A DNA stretch of 64,000 bases. It comes from JBGPTK01 sp963797765 (GTDB taxonomy: Bacteria > Acidobacteriota > Terriglobia > Acidiferrales > UBA7541). Positions 54,269-62,540 of this stretch are shown one piece after another. Location: positions 1 through 64,000 of the forward strand of contig CAWCQU010000007.1 in assembly GCA_963797765.1 (NCBI GenBank). Direction: 5' to 3'. Below the pieces are notes generated by a model. That model saw only the letters and a list, made by a program, of their open reading frames with translations, did not search any database and had not been told where the DNA came from. Each line of letters begins with the position of its first letter. Position 1 is the first letter of the stretch. The position numbers and the translations under genes were made by a program.

Positions 54269-55234
54269 ATGCGCCCCGACATGTACTCAACAATTCAATC
54301 GAAATTGAAATCCGGCCAGACGATTCTACTCGATGGCCCCATGGGCACCGAGCTCGTCCGTCGCGGCGTGCGATGGCGCAAACACGGATTGCAAACCGAC
54401 GCGCCCGCCGTCGAACAGCTCCACGCGGACTACGCCGCCGCAGGCGCCGACGTTCTGCGCACCAACACATTCCAACTCAACCCGCGCATCTATCTGAACG
54501 TTTTTCACAATCGCGCGCACATGGCCCACATCGGCGCTCCTGGCCTCGCGGAAATCACACCCAAGCTCCTGCGCACCAGCGTGCAAGCCGCCCGCACGGG
54601 CCGCGCAAAAAGTGGACGCGAAAATAACGCCGCCATCGCTGGTGTCCTGGCCCCGCTCGAACATTGTTTCCGCCCCGATCTCTCGCCTCCGGAAGATCAA
54701 GCCCGCCGCGAACACGAAGAATTGGCACGCGTCTTCGCCGATGAAAAAGTCGACTTCATTTTGCTCGAAAGCATGAACACCATCTCGGAAGCAAAAGCCG
54801 CGCTAGCCGCCGGACGCGCCGCCGGTCTTCCCGTGTGGGTTAGCTTTGTCCTCGGCCCCGAAGGCGAGTTACTAAGCCAAGAGCCTCTCGAACGCGCCGT
54901 AAAGGAAATGGAAAATGGCGGAGCCGATGCCGTGCTGGTGAATTGCGCGCCGCCCGAAGACATCACCGCCGCGCTATCTCGCATGCGAAAAATGACCAAG
55001 CTTCCCTTCGGAGGATTCGCTCACGTCGGTCATTTTTCTCCGCCTAGTTGGAAATTCGAATTTTTTCCGCAATTTTCCGATACGGAATCCTGGCCTGCCC
55101 CGCGTTATACCGCCGAAGCCGCGCGTTGGCGCGATTCCGGCGCAACCATCATTGGCAGTTGCTGTGGCACCCGGCCGGAACACACGGCATCCTTGCGGGC
55201 CGCGCTTGGAAAAAGCGCGGGCGGAGCGGCTTAG
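54269..55234 (+). CDS. Homocysteine S-methyltransferase family protein, copy 1
   Basis: This protein of about 321 residues has the zinc-dependent homocysteine S-methyltransferase fold: ILLDGPMGTELVRRG, ADVLRTNTFQLN, DFILLESMNTISEAK, and zinc Cys residues in VLVNCAPPED and GSCCGTRPEHTA. Relatives (MmuM, BHMT) methylate homocysteine to methionine using S-methylmethionine or betaine. ATG 54269 and 54281 are both possible; neither has a strong ribosome-binding site. The stop is directly followed by the ATG of a second copy, and an APC permease comes next. Confidence 0.88.
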   Translation: MRPDMYSTIQSKLKSGQTILLDGPMGTELVRRGVRWRKHGLQTDAPAVEQLHADYAAAGADVLRTNTFQLNPRIYLNVFHNRAHMAHIGAPGLAEITPKLLRTSVQAARTGRAKSGRENNAAIAGVLAPLEHCFRPDLSPPEDQARREHEELARVFADEKVDFILLESMNTISEAKAALAAGRAAGLPVWVSFVLGPEGELLSQEPLERAVKEMENGGADAVLVNCAPPEDITAALSRMRKMTKLPFGGFAHVGHFSPPSWKFEFFPQFSDTESWPAPRYTAEAARWRDSGATIIGSCCGTRPEHTASLRAALGKSAGGAA

Positions 55235-56150
55235 ATGAACTCCCACTACGAACCCATTCGCGAAAAACTCAACACCGGAAAAACAGTAATTCTCGACGGC
55301 GCCATCGGCACCGAGATTTTGCGCCGCAATGTCACCTGGGCCGATCATCAGCTCACCAACAAGCCCGAATTCGTCCGCGGCATTCACGAAGATTATATTC
55401 GCGCCGGCGCCGACGTCCTCAGCACCAACAGTTTTCAACTTTGCCGCCGCGCCGCTCTACAATCATTTTCGAGATGACCAGCACCGCCATCACATCGGCG
55501 CAAAAGATTTAGACACGCGCGCCAATACGCTGCTCACCGCCTCCGTCCATCTCGCGCGCGAAGCTCGCGATCATGTCGGCGCGAAGCGCCCCGTTGCCGT
55601 GGCCGCCGCCGTCACCACGCTCGAGTGGTGTTTCCGTCCCGATCTCGCGCCATCCGTCGAGCAAGCGCGCAGCGAATACCAGGAAATTTTCCAAACCGTA
55701 AAAGATGCAGGCGCTGATCTGGTCCTTCTCGAAACCGTGAACAGCATAGCTGAGGCCCGCGTCGCTTCCGAAGTTGCCAAATCACTGGCTTTGCCTCTGT
55801 GGGTCGCATTCGTCTGCGACGAACAAGGAAAGCTTTTCACCGGCGAAACCATGGCCGAAGCCACCGCCGCTCTCGAACGCATCGGCGTAGATGCAATCCT
55901 CCTGAATTGCGCGCCGCCCGACGACATCACCGCGGGAATGCTCGCCCTTGCACCTCCCGCGCGTGTTCCCATTGGCGCCTATGCCCACATCGGCCGCTTC
56001 AATCCCCCCGAATGGCTTTTCACCGATGAATATCCCCCCGCGAAATATCTCGCGGAAGCCGCCCACTGGAAAGAAATGGGCGCGACGATACTCGGTGGAT
56101 GTTGCGGCACCACCCCCGATCACATTGCCGCGCTTGGGTCTCTGCGTTAA
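55235..56150 (+). CDS. Homocysteine S-methyltransferase family protein, copy 2, interrupted by a frameshift
   Basis: The frame reads ILDGAIGTEILRRN and ADVLSTNSFQL, then shifts near 55441: in the +1 frame it continues as AAAPLYNHFRDDQHRHHIGA, matching copy 1 in layout, and ends with zinc motifs ILLNCAPPDD and GGCCGTTPDHIAAL. Removing one T from the CTTTGCC context restores 304 residues. The interval is 916 bases, one over a multiple of three. The gene starts immediately after the stop of copy 1, so translation is coupled. Both copies keep the three Cys residues. Confidence 0.88.
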
Positions 56151-56159
56151 TTTACGCTG

Positions 56160-57614
56160 ATGAATGATTCGCCCGCCGCCGGCAGCAAATTTGCGCCGGT
56201 TGGCGGCGCGCTTCGTCAAGTTGGATTTCTTCCTCTCCTCGCGCTTTTCTACGGCTACACCGCGGGCGGCCCGTTCGGCTACGAAGAAATATTTTCCACT
56301 TCCGGCCCCGGCATGGCCGTGTTGTTTCTCACCCTGGTTCCCTTCTTTTGGAGCATTCCGATTTCCTTCGCTTCCGCCGAAATGAACTGCTTCCTCCCCG
56401 TGCAGGGCGGATTCTATCGCTGGGTGCGCGCGGCCTTCGGCGATTTTTGGGGATTCCAATGCGGCTGGTGGAATTGGACCGGAACATTTCTTCTGAATTC
56501 AGTTTACGGCGTGCTGCTGATGGATTATCTGGCGGATTACATTCCCGGATTAACCGGCGTTTGGAAATGGGCCGGTGCGTGCCTCGCGCTTTGTTTTTTC
56601 GCCTACATGAACGCGCGCGGAATTCAGGTTGCCGGGTGGCTGGCGATACTTCTCCAAATTGCCGTGCTGATTCCCGTCGCGTGGATGTGCGCCGTCGCGC
56701 TGTTCCACTGGCACTACAATCCGGTAGCTCCGTTCACTCCGCCGGGACATCCCTTCGGCAATGCGTTTGGAAAAGGTCTTGCGCTGGCAATGTGGAATTA
56801 CGCTGGCTACGAACAACTTTCCAGCGTCACCGAAGAAATTAAAGATCCGCAAAAGACTTTCGTGCGCGTACTCGCGTGGAACACGCCGCTGAATATTTTG
56901 ACCTACACGGTTCCCGCAACTCTCGCTCTCGCCGTTCTTGGAAACTGGCGCGAGTGGCAGACCGGCTACATCGTCACCGCGGCGGCCAGCATCGGCGGAG
57001 TGTGGATGGGCGTCGCGATGCTCGTGGCTTCGATCATCGGCACCGCGTCGCTTTCCAATAGCACCATTCTTTACACCACGCGAATTCCCGCCGCCATGGC
57101 CGAGGACGGATACCTTCCGCGCTGGCTCGCCGGGCTCCATCCTCGCTACGGAACTCCCGCGCGCGCCATCGCCATTTCCACCGTGATTTATTGCGCGCTG
57201 GCCACGTCGCGCGTCACCGACTTGGTCAACATCTACATCTGGACGCGCATCGCCACGTCGATGCTGACTCTGCTTTCTGCCTGGCGCCTGCGCCAAAAAA
57301 TGCCAAACGCTCCGCGCACCTTTCGCATTCCCGGCGGCGCGATCGGGCTCGCGTGCGTCATTTTATTTCCAGCGATTTTGTGTGGGATAAAAATTTATTA
57401 CAGTGAGCCCTACGTGTTTCGCTGGGCACCGTGGCTGTTAGCCGCGGGCCCAGTCGCCTACGCGATCTTGCGCTGGGTGTTCCGGCTCAAGCCAACTCTG
57501 CGCCGCCGCCGCGCCAACAAAAACCTAGCTCGCCTGGCAAATTCGTCTGAAATGAATTTTAGGGGGTCGGAGCTTCAGCTCCGACATACACGCGCCTACT
57601 TCCAAGGGCTTTAG
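56160..57614 (+). CDS. APC-family permease next to homocysteine methyltransferases
   Basis: This 484-residue protein has about 12 transmembrane segments with APC features: the first segment with PFGYEEIFSTSGPGMAVLFL, the EEIKDPQKTF motif and the MAEDGYLPRWLAGLHPRYGT loop. It starts nine bases after methyltransferase copy 2. In E. coli mmuP-mmuM, a permease imports S-methylmethionine for a homocysteine methyltransferase; here the same pairing suggests uptake of a methylated sulfur or nitrogen donor. The last 18 residues (FRGSELQLRHTRAYFQGL) are encoded by the 70-bp repeat and are probably an acquired tail. Confidence 0.88.
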   Translation: MNDSPAAGSKFAPVGGALRQVGFLPLLALFYGYTAGGPFGYEEIFSTSGPGMAVLFLTLVPFFWSIPISFASAEMNCFLPVQGGFYRWVRAAFGDFWGFQCGWWNWTGTFLLNSVYGVLLMDYLADYIPGLTGVWKWAGACLALCFFAYMNARGIQVAGWLAILLQIAVLIPVAWMCAVALFHWHYNPVAPFTPPGHPFGNAFGKGLALAMWNYAGYEQLSSVTEEIKDPQKTFVRVLAWNTPLNILTYTVPATLALAVLGNWREWQTGYIVTAAASIGGVWMGVAMLVASIIGTASLSNSTILYTTRIPAAMAEDGYLPRWLAGLHPRYGTPARAIAISTVIYCALATSRVTDLVNIYIWTRIATSMLTLLSAWRLRQKMPNAPRTFRIPGGAIGLACVILFPAILCGIKIYYSEPYVFRWAPWLLAAGPVAYAILRWVFRLKPTLRRRRANKNLARLANSSEMNFRGSELQLRHTRAYFQGL

Positions 57615-57625
57615 CCCCTGAAGCT
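57557..57625 (+). repeat. Dispersed 70-bp two-hairpin repeat, copy 5
   Basis: Left part TTTAGGGGGTCGGAGCTTC...GCTCCGACAT and right part GGGCTTTAGCCCCTGAAGC are intact. The copy contains the 3' end of the APC permease reading frame, with the stop codon in its right part, and lies between convergent genes. Confidence 0.92.
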
Positions 57626-57651
57626 CGCGCGCAGATCGGCCGGCATCAGCT

Positions 57652-59226
57652 CTACTGAATCTTTTCCGCGATGCTCTTCGCTTGCAAAAACAGCAGCAAA
57701 TAATCCTGCCCGCCGCTCTTCGAATCCGTGCCGGACATATTGAACCCGCCAAAGGGATGCGCGCCAACCATCGCTCCGGTACACTTGCGGTTCAAATACA
57801 AATTGCCCACGAAAAATTGTTCCGCAGCCTTCTCCAGCTTCTTCGGATTCTTCGAATAGACCGCGCCGGTAAGCCCAAACTCCGTATCGTTCGCAATCGC
57901 CAGCGCGTCGTCAAAATCTTTCGCCGGAATCACCGCCAGCACCGGCCCGAAAATTTCTTCCTGTGCGATACGCGCCTTGGGACTCACGTCCGCAATCACC
58001 GTAGGCTGGATAAAATATCCCTCGCCTTCCGCGCGCCCGCCGCCAACGATCAGCCGCCCTTCCTTTTTGCCCACTTCGATATATTCCAGAATCTGTTGCA
58101 TGGAGCCTTTGTTAATCACCGGTCCCATGTAGTTGTGCGGATCTTCGGCCGCGCCCACTTTAATTTTGGCCACGCGTTCCTTCAGCTTGGCCAGAAAATT
58201 GGTATAGACTTTTTCGGTGACGATCGCGCGCGAACACGCCGAACATTTCTGCCCCTGAAAGCCGAACGCCGAAGCCGTCACGCCATCCACCGCCGCTTCC
58301 AGATCGGCTTCATCATCCACAATAATCGCGTCCTTGCCGCCCATCTCCAGGACGGTGCGCTTGATCCAAATCTGTCCGGGCTGTTTTTTCGCGGCCTGTT
58401 CGCCGATGTTCAGCCCCACTTCCTTCGACCCCGTAAACGCGATGAATCGCGTCTTCGGATGCATCACCAGCGTATCGCCCACCGAGCTTCCCGGCCCGGT
58501 CACAAAATTAATCACGCCCTTGGGCACTCCCGCTTCGTAGCAAAGCTCCACAAATTTCGCGGCAATCGTCGGTGAATCGCTCGAAGGCTTCAGCGCCACG
58601 GTATTGCCGGTGACGATCGCGGCCAGCGTCATCCCCGCCATAATCGCGCAAGGAAAATTCCAAGGGGGGATCACCGCGCCCACGCCCAGCGGAATATAAA
58701 CCAAATAATTTTTTTCGCCCTTCATCGGCGTCACCGGCTGGGGTCCTCCCAGCCTCAGCATTTCGCGGCCATAAAATTCGCAAAAGTCGATCGTCTCGGC
58801 GATATCGGCATCGGCTTCCGGCCAGGTCTTACCCACTTCATAAACCAGCACCGCCGCGAAATCGAATTTCCGCTGCCGCAGCAAATCGCCCACACGAAAA
58901 ACAAGTTCCGCCCGCTCTTCCGCCGGCACGCGCTTCCATTCTTCAAACGCTTTGGCCGCAGCTTCAATCGCGCGATTCGCCAGCTCGGCAGTTCCCTTCT
59001 GAAAAATTGCCAGCACCTGGTCAGGATGCGAAGGATTCGTCGACTTGATTTTTTCAGCGGCAGTAATTTTCTCGCCGCCAATATAGATGGGATATTCGCG
59101 CCCAAGTTCCGCGCCAAATTTGTGCAGCGCATCCTTCATCGCCTTCTGATTATCCGGCCGCGAAAAATCCACAAACGGCTCATTCGCAAACTCGCCGCGC
59201 CGCACCTTCAATTCACTAGTAACCAT
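57652..59226 (-). CDS. L-glutamate gamma-semialdehyde (P5C) dehydrogenase
   Basis: This 524-residue NAD-dependent aldehyde dehydrogenase oxidises glutamate-5-semialdehyde to glutamate in proline and arginine breakdown. It has the PWNFPCAIMAG substrate loop, LKPSSDSPTIA, the general-base Glu in VLEMGGKDAII and the catalytic Cys in GFQGQKCSACSR, which is the signature of the RocA/PruA group. Start ATG 59226 has GGGAGGG eight bases upstream. No proline dehydrogenase is visible. It is convergent with the APC permease. The 478 bases upstream contain interleaved inverted repeats. Confidence 0.92.
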   Translation of the reverse strand: MVTSELKVRRGEFANEPFVDFSRPDNQKAMKDALHKFGAELGREYPIYIGGEKITAAEKIKSTNPSHPDQVLAIFQKGTAELANRAIEAAAKAFEEWKRVPAEERAELVFRVGDLLRQRKFDFAAVLVYEVGKTWPEADADIAETIDFCEFYGREMLRLGGPQPVTPMKGEKNYLVYIPLGVGAVIPPWNFPCAIMAGMTLAAIVTGNTVALKPSSDSPTIAAKFVELCYEAGVPKGVINFVTGPGSSVGDTLVMHPKTRFIAFTGSKEVGLNIGEQAAKKQPGQIWIKRTVLEMGGKDAIIVDDEADLEAAVDGVTASAFGFQGQKCSACSRAIVTEKVYTNFLAKLKERVAKIKVGAAEDPHNYMGPVINKGSMQQILEYIEVGKKEGRLIVGGGRAEGEGYFIQPTVIADVSPKARIAQEEIFGPVLAVIPAKDFDDALAIANDTEFGLTGAVYSKNPKKLEKAAEQFFVGNLYLNRKCTGAMVGAHPFGGFNMSGTDSKSGGQDYLLLFLQAKSIAEKIQ

Positions 59227-59378
59227 AGCCGCCACCCTCCCTCAAATCGCGAATGCCTCATTCTACTGTGCCCCCACTACCCCGGCAAGCCAGCGCAAAG
59301 AAGTCGAGTTCGTAAAATCGGGCTCCGCGACAAAAGCCGGCCGCTGCGGATGACGTTTCCGGCATTTTACGGAGGTCA

Positions 59379-59468
59379 AAACCCTGTCTATAAAAACAGC
59401 CGATATAGGAGCGATTAGAACGACTCCCGGCGCTGAACCCACAGGGTTTAGGCGCATTTCTAATCGCT
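59379..59468. promoter_or_regulatory. Interleaved inverted repeats (pseudoknot-like) upstream of P5C dehydrogenase
   Basis: AAACCCTGT (59379-59387) pairs with ACAGGGTTT (59441-59449), and AGCGATTAGAA (59410-59420) pairs with TTCTAATCGCT (59458-59468). The order is A-B-A'-B', so the two stems either exclude each other or form a pseudoknot. A diverged third copy of the second arm (GCGATTAG) follows at about 59476-59483. It lies 150-240 bases before the dehydrogenase start, within a gene-free stretch of 478 bases. Confidence 0.55.
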
Positions 59469-59704
59469 GCCACTGGCGATTAGCGAAGCGGTTAGAATCC
59501 CCATTTTCCTGGCGTTTCAATTTGGCCCTTCCTCCTCTTTTCCCCTGTTCGCCTCCCGATTTCGAATGCAGCTTGCGTCCCTTAGCATTTGTGCTTACGA
59601 GTAACACACATATTGGGCCACGGATTTTACAAAATTGGAAGGGCTCTGCCTGTGGACATTCTGGAGGTTAGAGGCTGGAAGTGGGAGGCTGGAGCCGAGC
59701 GATA

Positions 59705-60253
59705 CTAACCACTGAAACAAGTTTCGAGCCAGAGCTTAAGCGTAAGATCGTGTCTGCTTTCGTTCGCGAGATTCGGGCGCAGTTCCTTCTCGTATCGCTG
59801 TTTCAGGACTGCTTTATCCAGCCTTCCAGCCTTCGCAAGAAACTTCGCATCTTCCAGGTCAACAGGACTGTTTCGCACGAGCTTGGCGAGAACAAGATCG
59901 TGTACATCGAGTGAGAGCAGCCGTAGCCGGGAAAAGTGACCGGGGAAGAGTTCTGTCAGGCGATCCGCATAATCCTCTGGAACGTCTGCGACAGTCACGT
60001 ACTGGAAATACAATCCGTGCTTTTTGGCCAGTGCGGAATCCCGCCCAGCCATTTCTTCGAGCTTGGCGACGGTATCCAAGGGAATTGCCGCGATATAGTC
60101 CACGTCGCCAGTTGGACGTGGTAAGCCAAATCGGGCGGCTAAGACAAATCCTCCAAGGCAGTGCAACTCGACGGAAAAGTTGATAAGCGCGTCAACTTCC
60201 TTAAGAAATCCGTTCCATCGGAGAGGCAAAGCTTGGGAAGGATCAAGCGACAT
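59705..60253 (-). CDS. Nucleotidyltransferase-like protein, likely toxin of a TA pair
   Basis: This 182-residue protein has the nucleotidyltransferase-fold signature LHCLGGFVLAARFGLPRPTG followed by DVDYIA, as in AbiEii / DUF6036-type proteins, and a C-terminal helical part with DLVLAKLVRNSPVDLEDAKFL. It overlaps the upstream HTH gene by 11 bases and has no separate promoter. Nucleotidyltransferase toxins of TA systems add nucleotides to tRNA or protein; that is inferred, not shown. Confidence 0.75.
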   Translation of the reverse strand: MSLDPSQALPLRWNGFLKEVDALINFSVELHCLGGFVLAARFGLPRPTGDVDYIAAIPLDTVAKLEEMAGRDSALAKKHGLYFQYVTVADVPEDYADRLTELFPGHFSRLRLLSLDVHDLVLAKLVRNSPVDLEDAKFLAKAGRLDKAVLKQRYEKELRPNLANESRHDLTLKLWLETCFSG

Positions 60254-60941
60254 ATCGGAGCGCCTCAGGCCGCCAATTCGTGAGGAGGTTCCACTCGCGA
60301 GCCTCTTTCGGGCGATGTCGTTTCAGCCATTTGTGTTCTGCCCGGCTGAGCTTCGGTTGGCCCAATGGTTCCACCCGCGCCAGCAGGCTGCCTTTCAGCG
60401 CGGATTGCAATTTTTCGAGCGTTGCGTCGCGGCGGGTGTTGACCGGGCTGGCCGCGCGGCCCGCGCTTCTAGCAAGAGAAACCACGAATCCGAGGCGGTT
60501 CTGCAAATCGTTGAGCTTTGCGTGCTCGACAAGCCACCTCGTGTCCAAGTCCCAATACTTGAGCAACAGCCATGGAAGGGCTTCGAACAGCCGGGCTTCC
60601 AAATTAACTTGTGCCAAGGCGGTGAGCAAGACTTCGCCTGGATGCTTTTTAGAACGCGGCTTTCGCAGATAAGCAAAGCCCGGATATCCAAGCCCGGCCA
60701 AGTCCGCTGCAAGCTGTTCCGGATCAACCGTTCGCGGCGCCCAACGATCTCGAGACAGCGGCAGCGAAACAGGCGAAAGCCTATAGACGTGAACCATCCG
60801 TCTCGCAACTTCCTGGGACAATGGCCTCTCGCCGTTCTCCAACATGGAAAGATAGCTCTGCCCGACGCCGAGTTCCGCAGCAGCCTTCTGCTGGCTCCAG
60901 CCAGCCCGCTTTCGAGCGTCCTTGAAGTATTTGGCATCCAT
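60243..60941 (-). CDS. XRE-type HTH protein, likely antitoxin
   Basis: This 232-residue protein starts with a clear XRE helix-turn-helix (ARKRAGWSQQKAAAELGVGQ, then SYLSMLENGERPLS). The rest is helical and unlike known peptidase or sensor domains. It is the first gene of a two-gene operon with the nucleotidyltransferase. A perfect 8+4+8 palindrome (60965-60984) overlaps an extended -10 element just 23 bases upstream of the start, the standard position for autoregulation. Confidence 0.82.
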   Translation of the reverse strand: MDAKYFKDARKRAGWSQQKAAAELGVGQSYLSMLENGERPLSQEVARRMVHVYRLSPVSLPLSRDRWAPRTVDPEQLAADLAGLGYPGFAYLRKPRSKKHPGEVLLTALAQVNLEARLFEALPWLLLKYWDLDTRWLVEHAKLNDLQNRLGFVVSLARSAGRAASPVNTRRDATLEKLQSALKGSLLARVEPLGQPKLSRAEHKWLKRHRPKEAREWNLLTNWRPEALRYVA

Positions 60942-60963
60942 GAGGTTGCAAGACCAAACCAAT

Positions 60964-60984
60964 ATTATCACAGGTGTGTGATAA
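60964..60984 (-). promoter_or_regulatory. Promoter with palindromic operator of the TA operon
   Basis: TTATCACA and TGTGATAA are separated by four bases (60965-60984). On the minus strand TGTGATAAT gives an extended -10 box (GATAAT at 60969-60964), so a bound repressor would block RNA polymerase. The predicted transcript leader is about 15 bases. Confidence 0.75.
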
Positions 60985-61140
60985 AATGGCGTCGTACAGA
61001 GGTAACCCCGGCGCCGATCGCAGGCCTTCTTCAATAATCGCAGGGCTATGCAAAAACTCCCACTCCCTAAGCACGTGCGATTGAGGCGTGGAAAACGGCA
61101 AAAACCAGGGTCAAAATCGTAAGCGCAATGCGAAGAGCCC

Positions 61141-61168
61141 CGGGCGCAGCAAGCAGCGCCCCTACGAT
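61141..61168 (-). repeat. 26-bp hairpin repeat, left copy of an inverted pair
   Basis: The minus strand reads CGTAGGGGCGCTGCTTGC...GCGCCCG, the same as 62501-62528 on the plus strand and the third unit at 51674-51702. It lies about 75 bases upstream of the dipeptidase gene. Confidence 0.88.
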
Positions 61169-61241
61169 TCGCGGAAACCAGGGCGCGGACGTAGGCGAGA
61201 CGGACCGTGCTAGAATCCGCCCGGAATTTAAAGGGGGGACG

Positions 61242-62483
61242 ATGAGGCGGAACTGGTTGGGGTTGGGGATATTCATTTTGGTTGGATTCGGGCTTGTGGT
61301 TGGGCGTGTGGCTTCGGGGGACGATATTGCCGAGCGGGCGCGAAAGCTGCATTACTCGGCGATTGTTTTGGATACGCACGACGATACGACTCAGCGATTT
61401 TTCGAAAAGGAGTTTGACCTGGCCAAGCGCAATCCGGATGGGCACGTGGACATTCCCCGGATGCGCGAAGGCGGGATGAACGCAATCTTCTTTTCGATTT
61501 GGATTGATGGACGGATTATGGGAGCGGCGGCAGTGCAGAAAGCGCTCGATCAAATCGCCTTGGTCCACCAGAACGTGGACAAGAATTGGAAGGAGATGAC
61601 TTTCTGCCGGACAGCCGAAGAAGTCCGCAAGGCGCACGCACAAGGCAAAATAGCAGCGCTGATGGGAGTGGAAGGCGGGCACATGATCGGCAACGATATT
61701 CACATGGTGCGAATCTTCAGCGAACTGGGCGTGCGCTACATGACCCTCTCGCATTTTTATAACGACGAGTGGGCCGATTCCTCCACCGACAAGCCGGCGC
61801 ACAACGGGCTGACGGATTTCGGCAAGGAAGTGGTGCGCGAAATGAACCGCCAGGGAATCATGGTGGATATTTCGCATGTCGCGGACAAGACGTTTTACGA
61901 CGCGCTGGCGGTGAGCAAGGCGCCGCTAATCGCGTCGCATTCCTCGTGCCGCGCGCTGTGCAACCACCCGCGCAATATGACAGATGACATGATCAAGGCG
62001 CTTGCCGCAAAGGGTGGCGTGATTCAGATCAACTACGAACGCAGCTTTTTGGACCAGGCGTATAAGGATGCGAGCGAGAAGGCGACCGGCGGTGTTGTGG
62101 CAGCCTTCGACAGCGCGATGAAGGAATGCAACAACGACGCAGCTTGCTTCAATGCAAAGCGAAAAGAAATGCAGCAGAAGCTGGAGGCATCTGGCGCGCT
62201 GCCTCATGTGAGCTGGGAGCGAATTATCGATCACATCGACCATGTGGTAAAACTGGTTGGGCCGGATCACGTGGGGCTTGGTTCGGATTTCGATGGAGCG
62301 GATATGCCCGACGGAATGGAAGATTGCTCGAAGCTGCCGAAGATTACCGAGGCTTTGATGCGCAAAGGATATAAGGACGAAGATATCCGGAAGATTCTGG
62401 GAGGAAACTTGTTGCGCGTGATGGAGTCAGCGGAACGCGTGAGCAAGGAGATGCAAGCGGAGTGGCGCACGGCGGCGGATTGA
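61242..62483 (+). CDS. Secreted membrane dipeptidase (peptidase M19)
   Basis: This 413-residue protein has an N-terminal hydrophobic signal (WLGLGIFILVGFGLVVGRVA) and an M19 dipeptidase domain. Motifs: VLDTHDD (metal site HxD), GVEGGHMIGND, LSHFYNDEWADS, the metal His in VDISHVADKTF, ASHSSCRALC and GSDFDGAD. It hydrolyses dipeptides or renal-dipeptidase-like substrates at the cell surface. ATG 61242 has AAAGGGGGGA directly upstream; the frame is open further upstream but that part lies in the repeat. Inverted copies of a 26-bp hairpin repeat flank the gene. Confidence 0.93.
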   Translation: MRRNWLGLGIFILVGFGLVVGRVASGDDIAERARKLHYSAIVLDTHDDTTQRFFEKEFDLAKRNPDGHVDIPRMREGGMNAIFFSIWIDGRIMGAAAVQKALDQIALVHQNVDKNWKEMTFCRTAEEVRKAHAQGKIAALMGVEGGHMIGNDIHMVRIFSELGVRYMTLSHFYNDEWADSSTDKPAHNGLTDFGKEVVREMNRQGIMVDISHVADKTFYDALAVSKAPLIASHSSCRALCNHPRNMTDDMIKALAAKGGVIQINYERSFLDQAYKDASEKATGGVVAAFDSAMKECNNDAACFNAKRKEMQQKLEASGALPHVSWERIIDHIDHVVKLVGPDHVGLGSDFDGADMPDGMEDCSKLPKITEALMRKGYKDEDIRKILGGNLLRVMESAERVSKEMQAEWRTAAD

Positions 62484-62500
62484 GGGGAGTTTCGATTTTA

Positions 62501-62528
62501 TCGTAGGGGCGCTGCTTGCTGCGCCCGG
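62501..62528 (+). repeat. 26-bp hairpin repeat, right copy of an inverted pair
   Basis: TCGTAGGGGCGCTGCTTGCT...GCGCCCGG lies 18 bases after the dipeptidase stop and is the inverse of 61141-61168. It could serve as a terminator-like hairpin, but no T-run follows directly. Confidence 0.88.
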
Positions 62529-62540
62529 CTTTGATCAATT

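Noticed and set aside
14194..56150. Programmed +1 frameshifting as explanation of the five +1 breaks
   Set aside because: The break contexts differ from one another and only one (CTT-T) resembles a known +1 slip site, and no common stimulatory stem is visible. Errors or mutations are simpler.
60942..61877. Long minus-strand open frame opposite the dipeptidase, continuous with the XRE gene
   Set aside because: It is antisense to a well supported M19 gene. The true XRE protein starts at 60941, right after the palindromic operator.
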